Below, piece by piece: positions 18,607-26,254 of a stretch of DNA of 64,000 nucleotides (position 1 is the first letter of the stretch; each line of letters begins with the position of its first letter). Both the position numbers and the translations under genes were made by a program. The DNA comes from Lactobacillus hominis DSM 23910 = CRBIP 24.179 (lineage in GTDB: Bacteria; Bacillota; Bacilli; Lactobacillales; Lactobacillaceae). Below the pieces are notes generated by a model. It was given only the letters and a program-made list of their open reading frames with translations. It did no database searches and was not told the DNA's origin. The DNA lies in the NCBI RefSeq assembly GCF_000296835.1, contig NZ_CAKE01000022.1:62001-126000 (forward strand). The letters run 5' to 3'.

Positions 18607-19110
18607 TTATTTGGCTTTAACTGGGAACCAGATTGTACCATCAGGTGTTGCCCAATTGCCATCGGAAGTTTTATGAAAAGTTAGAGTTAGTTTTTTGCTT
18701 TTAAGAGTCCATTTATTTTTATCTTCAGAAACATTTACTCGACCAAGATCTACGCTAAAAGGTTTTTCGTAATCTTGCGGATTATAAGCTTCGTTACCAG
18801 TCAACGCTTTATATAGTGCTTTGGCTGTAGGAGTATTAGAGTGGAGCTGCTTCTCATTACTGAAGGAACTTCCTTTTTTTACGGGTTCGGAAGCTGTCAG
18901 ACTGGCATTGTTTTTACCAAGGTATAGAAACAGATGGAGTCCTACATGATTGACTAGTGTGCTGTCGCTTTGGTTCGCATTATAAGTTTGGTAACCCTGA
19001 TTTGCCAAATTTTTAGGAACAGTTGAGGAGTTACGATGAAGCAACCAGCCACCCCCAACTAGGATAGCAAGTACTAGGACGGTAAGAGCAACTACAAACT
19101 TTTTATTCAT
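18607..19110 (-). CDS. Membrane-anchored exported protein of unknown function
   Basis: A 167-residue protein with an N-terminal hydrophobic anchor (about 5-24, VVALTVLVLAILVGGGWLL) and no lipobox, then a soluble domain probably outside the cell. GAGGTGA lies seven bases before the ATG. It is a single gene with its own terminator. I do not recognise the domain; the C-terminal TFHKTSDGNWATPDGTIWF resembles small extracytoplasmic domains seen in lactobacillus surface proteins, but no function follows from that. Confidence 0.65.
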   Translation of the reverse strand: MNKKFVVALTVLVLAILVGGGWLLHRNSSTVPKNLANQGYQTYNANQSDSTLVNHVGLHLFLYLGKNNASLTASEPVKKGSSFSNEKQLHSNTPTAKALYKALTGNEAYNPQDYEKPFSVDLGRVNVSEDKNKWTLKSKKLTLTFHKTSDGNWATPDGTIWFPVKAK

Positions 19111-19183
19111 TTTATTTCACCTCGTTATTAATTAAAAAATTATTTGCAATAATAATACATCGCGATTAAAGGAAAAAATAAAA

Positions 19184-19200
19184 ATGCTCGTATTCGAGCA
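19184..19200. other. Small hairpin between divergent genes
   Basis: TGCTCG-TATT-CGAGCA followed by A and T runs. It lies in the divergent region between 19110 and 19294 where no gene ends. It could be a remnant terminator or leader structure. Confidence 0.3.
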
Positions 19201-19293
19201 TAAAAGTTAAATCATTATTAACAAATTATTGCAATAATTAATCTAAGAGATATAATTTTTAATAAAAGAAATCATAAAATGGGGATGAATCTA

Positions 19294-19845
19294 ATGGATG
19301 AACACTACAAAAAATGGATCCGAGATCGGAAAATTAATTATCGAGCAACTTGGATCGCATTCATAGTTATCTTGGCACTCGTGCCAGCTCTTATTTATAA
19401 TCTCGGAATATTTATTACTTTTGTGGAATTAGGTGGATTAGCTTACTTCATTTTAGATATTAGTCAGATACTAAAAGAAAGCCATGCTTTTCCTAAATGG
19501 TTTGCTATCGGCTACTGGATAGTTACTGCACTTTATTTTGTTGCAAGTTTTGTCAGCGTCTTTTTCAATGTTTGGTATTTAGCACAAGCGTTAGGTATAA
19601 TTGCCAGCGCATATTTCGGACTGAAGGTTTATTATGTTGAATCTAAAGGAATACGTAATAAGCCAATAAAATTAGGAAGTAGCACACTTGCTTTATTTAT
19701 TGGTCTGGTAGTTGCAGCTGGTTTATTAATTTTCAATCAATTATATTTCTGGATCTGGGTAATAGGTTTTGCAGTAGTCTATGACATTTTTTACTGGAGT
19801 GTCAGAATTTATATCCAAATCAAGGGTACAAATCGGGAGTTTTAA
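19294..19845 (+). CDS. Polytopic membrane protein of unknown function
   Basis: About 183 residues with some five hydrophobic helices and a basic N-terminus (MDEHYKKWIRDRKINYRATW). I place the start at ATG 19294 because GGGGA lies eight bases upstream; an ATG at 19279 would use no binding site. The following ORF begins 2 bp after the stop, so the two are coupled. I do not recognise a family. Confidence 0.65.
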   Translation: MDEHYKKWIRDRKINYRATWIAFIVILALVPALIYNLGIFITFVELGGLAYFILDISQILKESHAFPKWFAIGYWIVTALYFVASFVSVFFNVWYLAQALGIIASAYFGLKVYYVESKGIRNKPIKLGSSTLALFIGLVVAAGLLIFNQLYFWIWVIGFAVVYDIFYWSVRIYIQIKGTNREF

Positions 19846-19847
19846 AA

Positions 19848-20161
19848 ATGGATGATCCAAAAGAATTGGAATACACCTTATATTTGATCAGATCAGTGTT
19901 GCAAGATTGCATTGATAAGCTAGATATGCCATTTAATAGAGAATCTTTTTGCTGTATTATGGGATTAGCGCTAAAGATTCTGAGAAAATCGACAGATTGT
20001 TTTTAGATATTGTTGAGCAGAAAAATGCAGTTAGTTTTTCTGATTTCAATCAAATGTTGAATAAGAAATTAAATACGGACTTTGCACCGCAAGTTGCTAG
20101 ACAATTATTGGAAGCTTATAAGACCTACCAGCCACTTGCAGTTTCTAAAGTTAAAGAGTAA
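19848..20161 (+). pseudogene. Small protein split by a T-run frameshift, possible DUF1878-like
   Basis: A frame opens at ATG 19848 (MDDPKELEYTLYLIRSVLQD) and stops after 52 codons. A second frame from the same place continues LLYYGISAKDSEKIDRLF to 20161. Adding one T to the T5 run at 19946-19950 joins them into 104 residues. The joined protein recalls the short helical YhaI/DUF1878 family, a weak impression. It is coupled to the membrane protein upstream and ends at a terminator. A sequencing error or a real slip are both possible. Confidence 0.6.
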
Positions 20162-20175
20162 AAATTTCACCAGAG

Positions 20176-20206
20176 AAAAAAGATGTCTACCAAGGACATC
20201 TTTTTT
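20176..20206 (+). terminator. Terminator
   Basis: AAAAAAGATGTC pairs with GACATCTTTTTT after the split ORF. Confidence 0.85.
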
Positions 20207-20279
20207 ATTCGCATGAACTTTCGCAAACTCGTACTTTTCTCACGCGAGTAGTGCGAGAATTAAAAATTTAGCTACTAAA

Positions 20280-20305
20280 AAAGCGTCTAGTTTACTAGGC
20301 GCTTT
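20280..20305 (-). terminator. Terminator of the deformylase-like gene
   Basis: AAAGCGTCTAGT pairs with ACTAGGCGCTTT (one G-T pair) five bases beyond the stop codon at 20310. Confidence 0.8.
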
Positions 20306-20309
20306 AAAT

Positions 20310-20723
20310 TTAAATCAAGATTCCTTGACAGTGATCGACTTCGTGCTGGATAACTTCCGCAGTAAAATCAGAAAAACTCTGCTCATGTTCTCGTAAATTG
20401 GTATCTTGATATTTGACAGTAATATTTTTATATCTTTGAGTGGATCGTTGCCCGTTCAGTGATAAACAGCCCTCAACTGCCATATAAGGATTGCTCTTTA
20501 CAACAATTTGCGGATTTAGCATTACCATTGGAAGTGGTCCGGCAAAAAATGCGATGATTCGTTTGTTTTGACCAATCATATTTGCGGCTAAGCCAGCAGC
20601 TTGATTGTCATGTGAAATTAGGGTGTCACGTAAGTTTGTGGCAATATTTAAATCGCTGGCCGTAGCAGGAAGCGATTTTTGACTTAAAAATAGTTGATCG
20701 CGTGTAATTGATTGAGCTACCAT
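20310..20723 (-). CDS. def: Peptide deformylase-like protein (second, atypical copy)
   Basis: A 137-residue protein with the deformylase layout: AAGLAANMIG (motif 1), EGCLSL with the metal-binding cysteine (motif 2) and QHEVDH with the two metal-binding histidines and catalytic glutamate (motif 3). Motif 1 is normally GxGLAAxQ; here methionine replaces the active-site glutamine that stabilises the reaction intermediate. It is shorter than housekeeping Def and ends just after motif 3. TTAAAGGAG precedes the start. It is probably a second copy with reduced or changed activity; the main def must be elsewhere. Confidence 0.75.
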   Translation of the reverse strand: MVAQSITRDQLFLSQKSLPATASDLNIATNLRDTLISHDNQAAGLAANMIGQNKRIIAFFAGPLPMVMLNPQIVVKSNPYMAVEGCLSLNGQRSTQRYKNITVKYQDTNLREHEQSFSDFTAEVIQHEVDHCQGILI

Positions 20724-20799
20724 GTTTTTCTCCTTTAATTTTGTTTAATACATATATTTTAATATGACTTTGAATTTAGCTCAAAATTAGTGCCTAAAA

Positions 20800-20823
20800 A
20801 AGCGCCACTATTTAGTGACGCTT
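20800..20823 (-). terminator. Terminator of NCS2 permease 1
   Basis: AAGCGCCACTA pairs with TAGTGACGCTT, then TTTTTT on the minus strand. Confidence 0.8.
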
Positions 20824-20827
20824 GTGT

Positions 20828-22141
20828 TTATCCCATGTTCGTAATAAGGAAGAAAATAATAAAAATAAAGAATAAGATGTACATCATTGGGCTAACTTCT
20901 TTATATCTCTTAGCGGCAATCATTGTGATTGGGTAAGCGATCATTCCAAGTGCTAGTCCATCTGAAATGGAGTAAGTTAATGGCATTCCGACAACTACTA
21001 AAAATGATGGGAAGGCAACTTCAAAATTATCCCAGTGGATATATTTAAGATTGCCGGCCATTAATACGCCGACAATAATCAATGCTGGAGCGGTTACAGT
21101 AGTTGGAATTACTGCTAAAAGAGGACTGAAAATCATTGAAATTAAGAATAAGATACCCACAAAGATTGCAGTTAATCCAGTTCTACCGCCCATTGCGATA
21201 CCTGCACTTGATTCAACAGAAGTACCAAGTGGAGCAGTACCCAAAACAGAACCTTCAACCATAGCAAGTGAATCAGATAAAAATGCTCTACCAATGCGAG
21301 GAATTTTACCATTTTTATCAACCATGCCAGCTTGTTGCGTCATACCAATTAAAGTACCAGCAGTATCAAAGAAAGTAACTAGTAAGAAAGTTAACACAAC
21401 CATGAAAAGCTGTGGTGTATTAATATCTTTTAAGTGAAAGACTGCTTGACCGAAAGTTGGCGCAATACTTGGAGCAGCCGAAACAATACCATGTGGCATT
21501 GGGATTTGCCCAATAACCATACCGAAGATCGCAGTTACGATCATTCCGATGAAAATAGATCCAGGAACTTTAGCAGCCATTAAGATTACCGTTAAAACTA
21601 AACCAAACAAGGTGATCCAAACAGCTGGCGTATTAAATGAACCGAGGCCAACTAAAGAAGACTTATTATCAACGATTAATTTACCATTTTGTAAACCGAT
21701 AAAGGCGATGAATAAACCGATTCCGGCAGAAATGGCGTATTTTAAATCTTGTGGAATAGCATCGACAACTTTTTCACGTAATTTTAAAACAGTGATTAAG
21801 ATAAATAAAATAGAAGCAACTAATACGCTGGCTAGAGCCGTCTGCCAGTTAATGTGCATCCCGATAACTACGTTGTATGAGAAAAAGGCGGCACTACCTA
21901 ATGTTGGTGCTAAAGCGATTGGGTAGTTAGCGATGAATCCCATTAAAAAACAACCAATTGCAGTTGCGATTGCAGTAACAGTAAAGGCTGCTCCCTTATT
22001 AATCCCTGCTGCACTCAAAATATTAGGGTTAACAAAAAGGATGTAAGAGAGTGAAACAAACGTAGTAAGAGCAGCAATTAATTCGCGTTTGACACTGGTA
22101 TTTGCTTCATCTAAATGAAAGACGTTGTCTAAAAAATGCAT
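20828..22141 (-). CDS. NCS2-family purine permease 1 (guanine/hypoxanthine type)
   Basis: A 437-residue membrane transporter of the NCS2 family, PbuG/PbuO-like branch, with about 12-14 helices. Typical stretches are TFVSLSYILFVNP near the start, FFDTAGTLIG in the middle and VESSAGIAMGGRTGLTA. It should take up guanine, hypoxanthine or related bases by proton symport. GGAGG precedes the ATG. The guanine-type riboswitch and terminator at 22167-22297 lie directly upstream, so expression should fall when guanine or hypoxanthine is plentiful. Two paralogs with different leaders follow at 22720 and 29760. Confidence 0.9.
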   Translation of the reverse strand: MHFLDNVFHLDEANTSVKRELIAALTTFVSLSYILFVNPNILSAAGINKGAAFTVTAIATAIGCFLMGFIANYPIALAPTLGSAAFFSYNVVIGMHINWQTALASVLVASILFILITVLKLREKVVDAIPQDLKYAISAGIGLFIAFIGLQNGKLIVDNKSSLVGLGSFNTPAVWITLFGLVLTVILMAAKVPGSIFIGMIVTAIFGMVIGQIPMPHGIVSAAPSIAPTFGQAVFHLKDINTPQLFMVVLTFLLVTFFDTAGTLIGMTQQAGMVDKNGKIPRIGRAFLSDSLAMVEGSVLGTAPLGTSVESSAGIAMGGRTGLTAIFVGILFLISMIFSPLLAVIPTTVTAPALIIVGVLMAGNLKYIHWDNFEVAFPSFLVVVGMPLTYSISDGLALGMIAYPITMIAAKRYKEVSPMMYILFFIFIIFFLITNMG

Positions 22142-22166
22142 TAATCCTCCAAAAATAAAAAAGAAA

Positions 22167-22211
22167 AAAGGACATAGTTTACCGCAAAGCCATGGGTAAA
22201 AGATGTCCTTT
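22167..22211 (-). terminator. Riboswitch-controlled terminator
   Basis: AAAGGACAT and ATGTCCTTT form the outer stem with TTACC/GGTAA inside, followed on the minus strand by a T-run. It lies between aptamer and permease start, so ligand binding should favour termination. Confidence 0.85.
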
Positions 22212-22230
22212 AAAAAATTATGACGTCTGA

Positions 22231-22297
22231 TACCTATAGTCCTGAATTTATGGCTCAGGGTAGATACTGTCGACCTTATTTCGACGATATATAGATA
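22231..22297 (-). promoter_or_regulatory. Purine (guanine-type) riboswitch aptamer
   Basis: Read on the minus strand: P1 TATCTATA with TATAGGTA; P2 GTCGA-loop AATAAGG-TCGAC; J2/3 AGTATCTACC; P3 CCTGA-loop GCCATAAA-TTCAGG; J3/1 ACTA. Loops and junctions match the xpt guanine aptamer. The specificity base in J3/1 is C, which indicates guanine/hypoxanthine rather than adenine. The stretch 22298-22472 upstream holds no clear gene; a 39-codon plus-strand frame at about 22352-22470 is too short to call. Confidence 0.92.
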
Positions 22298-22472
22298 ACT
22301 TGATTGTTAAGTATTCTAGCAGAAATTTAGCGTATACGCAAATGGAGATAGATGATTTCCTGGGAAATAGGAGAAACTGGTCAATCAATTTTAGAAAAAT
22401 CATATTTTCGATACTTGATAGCTGTTTGGGGATCTTTGAAAATTGCGCTGTGGATGTCACCTGATGAGTAAG

Positions 22473-22709
22473 CTAAATATAGGCACGGATATCCTTACTA
22501 ATATTTTTAAAATCTAAAAATGTTTCTAACACTGTGTAAACATCAGCTAATTCTTCAAGGAGATTTTGATCGTCGGGTGCAGCTTTAACTTCATTAGCTT
22601 CTTCGACGATTTTATTTTTTAAGGCATCTTCTCGTTCTTCAGGTTTAAGTTGACGATAAGATGCGTAGGTAGCAAATTCAGGAATTTTGTCTCTAACTAA
22701 TTTTGTCAT
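22473..22709 (-). CDS. Short MazG-like nucleotide pyrophosphohydrolase, probably truncated
   Basis: A 78-residue protein with the phosphoribosyl-ATP pyrophosphohydrolase-like start MTKLVRDKIPEF, and metal-binding acidic residues in KIVEEANEV and LLEELADVY. Relatives run to about 100 residues with a C-terminal KxxxRGGF segment, which is absent; the frame ends DIRAYI-stop. It begins 10 bp after permease 2 and is probably translated by coupling, because no good binding site is visible. House-cleaning of nucleotides would suit purine uptake, but loss of the tail makes activity doubtful. Confidence 0.6.
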   Translation of the reverse strand: MTKLVRDKIPEFATYASYRQLKPEEREDALKNKIVEEANEVKAAPDDQNLLEELADVYTVLETFLDFKNISKDIRAYI

Positions 22710-22719
22710 TACAATAACT

Positions 22720-24030
22720 TTATTTCACATTAAGAACAACGAAGTAAACGACGAAAACAAAGAATAAAATCCACATCATTGGTGTGATTTCTTTGAATCT
22801 CTTAGCAGCAAGCATTGATACTGGGTAAATAATTAAGCCCCAGCCAAGACCGTCTGAAATTGAGTAGGTAAGAGGCATACCAAGTGCGATTAAGAAACAA
22901 GGAATTGCAATTTCCAAATCGGTCCAGTGCACATGTGCCAAGTTTTCAGCCATTAAAACTCCAACGATGATTAAAGCGGGTGCAGTTACTTGAGTGGTAA
23001 ATACACTTAAGATTGGGCTGAAGATAGTTGAAATTAAAAAGAAAATACCAACCCAGACAGCAGTTAAACCAGTTCTACCACCAACCGCGATACCGGCACT
23101 GGATTCAACAAAGGCACCAACGGGTGAAGTACCAAGAACGGAACCAACTAACATACCTGATGAGTCAGCTGCTAGAGCTTGCCCTGCGCGTGGCATTTTG
23201 TTGTCTTTCATTAAGCCGGCTTGTTGAACAAGTCCAATTAAAGTACCAGTAGTATCAAAGAAAGTAACCAGTAAGAAAGTGAAGACAACAATCCACATTT
23301 GAACGGTGTTGATATCGCTAATATGGAAAACGGCTTGACCAAAAATTGGTGAAAGACTTGGAACTCCTGAAATGAAGGCCTTTGGCATTGGAATTTGACC
23401 GATTGCGATACCGAAAATAGCAGCCACGATCATTCCGATAAAGATAGCGCCAGGAACTCTGGCGATCATTAAGAAAATAGTTACAACTAAACCAAAAATT
23501 GTGATCCAAACAAGTGGATTGTTCAAAGCACCAACAGTAACTAAAGTGGAATCACTCTTGCTAATTAATTTACCACCTTGAAGACCGATAAAGGCAATAA
23601 ATAAACCAATACCAGCTGAAATGGCATATTTAATATCACTAGGAATAGCATCAATAATCATCTCACGTACTTTAAATACAGTTAGTAAGATGAAAAGAAT
23701 TGAAGCAACAAAAACGCTGGCTAAGGCAGTTTGCCATTTAACATGCATTCCTAAACAGACCGTGTAGGTAAAGAATGCGTTAAGTCCCAAGGTTGGAGCC
23801 GATGCAATAGGGTAATTGGCAACTAGTCCCATTACAATACACGTGAAAGCAGCGGATAAGGCGGTTGCGGTAAAAAGAGCACCTTTATTCATGCCGCTTG
23901 CTCCTAAAACAGCTGGGTTAACAAATAGAATGTAAGACATACTTACAAAAGTAGTCAATCCAGCTAAAAACTCTGTTTTAAATGAAGTGTGGTTTTCATT
24001 TAAATGGAAAAATTTACCAATTGAATTCAT
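22720..24030 (-). CDS. NCS2-family purine permease 2
   Basis: A 436-residue NCS2 transporter, very like permeases 1 and 3 (TTFVSMSYILFVNP, FFDTTGTLIGLVQQAG, VESSAGIAVGGRTGLTA). It probably imports purine bases by proton symport. GGAGGG precedes the ATG. The leader carries a PurBox-like motif instead of a riboswitch, pointing to PurR control. The short pyrophosphohydrolase follows in the same transcript. Which purine each of the three paralogs prefers cannot be told from sequence. Confidence 0.9.
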   Translation of the reverse strand: MNSIGKFFHLNENHTSFKTEFLAGLTTFVSMSYILFVNPAVLGASGMNKGALFTATALSAAFTCIVMGLVANYPIASAPTLGLNAFFTYTVCLGMHVKWQTALASVFVASILFILLTVFKVREMIIDAIPSDIKYAISAGIGLFIAFIGLQGGKLISKSDSTLVTVGALNNPLVWITIFGLVVTIFLMIARVPGAIFIGMIVAAIFGIAIGQIPMPKAFISGVPSLSPIFGQAVFHISDINTVQMWIVVFTFLLVTFFDTTGTLIGLVQQAGLMKDNKMPRAGQALAADSSGMLVGSVLGTSPVGAFVESSAGIAVGGRTGLTAVWVGIFFLISTIFSPILSVFTTQVTAPALIIVGVLMAENLAHVHWTDLEIAIPCFLIALGMPLTYSISDGLGWGLIIYPVSMLAAKRFKEITPMMWILFFVFVVYFVVLNVK

Positions 24031-24049
24031 GTAACCCTCCAGGTATGGT

Positions 24050-24159
24050 AATGTTCGGATTTTAAAGAAAAAGAAGCTTTAAAATGATTTGCTTGTATTC
24101 TTAATCATCTAAAAGCGAATCTTCAACTAAAATTATATCTAAAATATTAACTATTTCAA
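24050..24159 (-). promoter_or_regulatory. Promoter and PurBox-like motif of NCS2 permease 2
   Basis: On the minus strand TTGAAA (24154-24159), 16 bp, TATAAT (24132-24137). AATGTTCGGATTT at 24050-24062 is a PurBox-like sequence (consensus AWWWCCGAACWWT on the minus strand). A degenerate inverted half, GCGAAT, lies at 24115-24120, 62 bp away, and the same spacing recurs at permease 3. The stretch 24160-24278 holds nothing else I can name. Confidence 0.6.
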
Positions 24160-24278
24160 GGACGGCAATCAAAATTATTCGATTAAACTAATCTAGAGAT
24201 AGACAATAGTAACTAAAATGACATATTTTTGACAGAATACGAACATTATTACCTGGGAAATATAATATTTTATAATTT

Positions 24279-24314
24279 AACTATTGACTTTAACTTTGCG
24301 TCAATAGTTATCGT
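24279..24314 (+). promoter_or_regulatory. MerR-type promoter and dyad of the membrane MerR gene
   Basis: AACTATTGAC (24279-24288) and GTCAATAGTT (24300-24309) are a perfect 10-bp dyad. TTGACT (24284-24289) and TATCGT (24309-24314) are 19 bp apart, the stretched spacing typical of MerR-activated promoters, with the dyad over it. Autoregulation is likely. Confidence 0.7.
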
Positions 24315-24336
24315 GAAGATAGGAGGTGAAACTGTA

Positions 24337-25041
24337 ATGCAAGAAAAATATTCAATTGGTGAAGTAGCAAAGATGCTAGACATAAGTACTCGGACTTTGA
24401 GATTCTATGATGAAAAAGATCTTGTTAAACCTGCCTATATTGAAGAAAATGGCTATCGCTTTTATGAAAAAGAGCAAATAAAACAAATAGAATTAATTTT
24501 ATTTCTAAAAGATATTGGCTTTTCATTAAAACAAATAAAAATACTCGTTCAAGATCAGCATGGGAAGCAATCGCTTGAGTTGCTTCTAAAGCAGCAATAT
24601 CAGGAAAATAAACAGAAAATAAATGAATTGACTGCAAAGCAAAAACAGATCGAGCATTTACAAAAAATAGGTGTTTTATCTGCATTAACTAATTTTTCTG
24701 ACATTACAAGCATTATGAGAAGAGAAAATAAAATGATCACAGTAAGGCGGAAAATGTGGCTTTATCTAATTATGCTAATAATATTTGAATTGATGGGTAT
24801 TAGCTTAATGTACGCATTACAATTAGGTCCGATTATAGTGATAGTGATTGCTATGTTAGGAGCTGTATTTCTTTCAAAATACTGTTATGACCGCGTTGAA
24901 TATGTATGCCCTAATTGTGGGGAGATCTTTATTCCATCATTTTTAGCCTTTAACTTAGCTGCACATACACCTAAGTTTAGAAAACTAACTTGCCCAAAAT
25001 GTGAAAAGAAATCATATTGCTTAGAAATTAGCAGAGAATAA
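24337..25041 (+). CDS. MerR-family regulator with two membrane helices and a zinc ribbon
   Basis: About 234 residues: MerR DNA-binding domain (1-70, YSIGEVAKMLDISTRTLRFY), a coiled-coil dimer helix (about 75-120), a hydrophobic hairpin of two helices (about 138-180) and a C-terminal zinc ribbon (CPNCG and CPKC about 40 residues apart). I use ATG 24337 because AGGAGG precedes it; the frame is open 36 codons further up but crosses the promoter dyad. It would hold a DNA-binding domain at the membrane. The signal is unknown. The AIM24 gene follows 80 bp downstream. Confidence 0.8.
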   Translation: MQEKYSIGEVAKMLDISTRTLRFYDEKDLVKPAYIEENGYRFYEKEQIKQIELILFLKDIGFSLKQIKILVQDQHGKQSLELLLKQQYQENKQKINELTAKQKQIEHLQKIGVLSALTNFSDITSIMRRENKMITVRRKMWLYLIMLIIFELMGISLMYALQLGPIIVIVIAMLGAVFLSKYCYDRVEYVCPNCGEIFIPSFLAFNLAAHTPKFRKLTCPKCEKKSYCLEISRE

Positions 25042-25122
25042 AGTAATGTCGAAATAATATTTATCACTACTATTAATTAACCTCCTAATTTGATAGAGTA
25101 TGAAAAAAGGGAGAATAAAACT

Positions 25123-25833
25123 ATGAGCGATAATCGTATGAATTACACTATTGATAAGCAAATGCAATTTCCATTAGTTGATATCGAGCTTGAAGATGGT
25201 GAAAAAGTTTATATCGAACGTGGAAGTATGGTCTATCATTCAACCAGCATTAACTTGAACACTAAAGTGAATGCTGCAGGATCCGGTATTGGAAAATTAA
25301 TGCGTGCAGTTGGTAGATCAATTTCTTCTGGTGAGAGTTTTTGGATTACTGAAGCGCAAGCTAAAGGAGAAACAGGTCATTTGGCAATCGCACCATCTTT
25401 GCCAGGCGAGATTTTGCATTTAGAATTAGGTGATAAGCAATATCGCATTAACGATGGTAAGTTCTTAGCGATGGATGGCTCAGCAAGTTATTCAATGAAA
25501 AAGCAAACCTTGGGTCGGGCACTTCTTTCTGGAACTGGTGGCTTTTTCGTGATGACGACTAGTGGTCAAGGAACTGTCTTGTGTAATGCATACGGCTCAA
25601 TTAAAAAGATTGTTTTAGATGATGACGAAATTACGATTGATAATAACCATGTTGTGGCTTGGTCCACTGATTTAAGTTATGACATCCATTTTGATAATGG
25701 CTTTATTCAATCAATCGGCACTGGTGAAGGCGTCGTTAATACTTTCAAAGGGAGTGGCGAAGTTTATATTCAGAGCTTGAATATTGAGACTTTTGCTAGT
25801 AGATTAGATAAATTCTTACCAAGTGGTGATTAA
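25123..25833 (+). CDS. AIM24 family (TIGR00266) protein
   Basis: A 236-residue soluble protein of the AIM24/TIGR00266 family, beta-rich, with no signal peptide. Recognisable parts are the N-terminal FPLVDIELEDGEKVYIERGS, the glycine-rich ALLSGTGGFFVM and GEGVVNTFKGSGEVYIQSL near the end. The biochemical role of the bacterial family is not established. AAGGGAGA precedes ATG 25123. It may be expressed with the MerR-type gene upstream. A terminator follows at once. Confidence 0.8.
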   Translation: MSDNRMNYTIDKQMQFPLVDIELEDGEKVYIERGSMVYHSTSINLNTKVNAAGSGIGKLMRAVGRSISSGESFWITEAQAKGETGHLAIAPSLPGEILHLELGDKQYRINDGKFLAMDGSASYSMKKQTLGRALLSGTGGFFVMTTSGQGTVLCNAYGSIKKIVLDDDEITIDNNHVVAWSTDLSYDIHFDNGFIQSIGTGEGVVNTFKGSGEVYIQSLNIETFASRLDKFLPSGD

Positions 25834-25860
25834 AAAGCTCGTGCGAATGCACGGGCTTTT
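25833..25860 (+). terminator. Terminator of the AIM24 gene
   Basis: AAAAGCTCGTGC pairs with GCACGGGCTTTT. Confidence 0.85.
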
Positions 25861-25900
25861 GTTTATGTTAAAGTTATATTTTGGGACATATCATAAAGTA

Positions 25901-25932
25901 TACTTTACAAAAATACTATTTTTTGTAAAGTA
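25901..25932 (-). terminator. Terminator-like hairpin after the 60-residue gene
   Basis: TACTTTACAAAAA (25901-25913) and TTTTTGTAAAGTA (25920-25932) form a perfect 13-bp stem four bases beyond the stop at 25936. Confidence 0.6.
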
Positions 25933-25935
25933 CGT

Positions 25936-26118
25936 TTAACGCTTTTTGCTAATTTTAATGAGAAGTAACGACATTAATAAAATGCTCACAGCTGCAACAA
26001 ATATAAAAGTTTGATCCAAGGGATTATGCTGCAGAGCATTAAAAATCACATACACGATAGTAGCAATGATGGTAAGAATATAGACTAGTTTAAAAATTGT
26101 TTTTCCAGTAATAAACAT
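25936..26118 (-). CDS. Small two-helix membrane protein
   Basis: A 60-residue protein with two hydrophobic helices (about 8-26 and 36-55) and a basic C-terminus (LLLIKISKKR). AGGTGA precedes the ATG at proper spacing and a hairpin follows, so I take it as real. No family recognised. Confidence 0.6.
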   Translation of the reverse strand: MFITGKTIFKLVYILTIIATIVYVIFNALQHNPLDQTFIFVAAVSILLMSLLLIKISKKR

Positions 26119-26201
26119 CTTCGTTTCACCTGTCTTTGCACTTTTTAAATTAGTTAATTTCTCTATTCATTATACTATGATTTATATAGACTTTATGTAA
26201 A

Positions 26202-26238
26202 AAAATACCGATTATCAAGTTAGCGATAATCGATATTT
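26202..26238 (-). terminator. Terminator of the SLAP protein gene
   Basis: AAAATACCGATTATC pairs with GATAATCGATATTTT (one mismatch). Nearly the same hairpin ends NCS2 permease 3 at 29705. Confidence 0.75.
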
Positions 26239-26254
26239 TATTTTGGTTAATTTT

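Noticed and set aside
21051-21926. Two plus-strand frames of more than 120 codons opposite NCS2 permease 1
   Set aside because: Same pattern appears opposite permeases 2 and 3; they arise from codon bias of the permease and have no start signals.
22248-22460. 70-codon minus-strand frame overlapping the riboswitch
   Set aside because: It runs through P2, P3 and J2/3 of a clear aptamer and lacks a ribosome binding site.
24229-24336. 36-codon N-terminal extension of the MerR-type gene
   Set aside because: It crosses the promoter dyad, while AGGAGG and ATG 24337 give a canonical MerR start.
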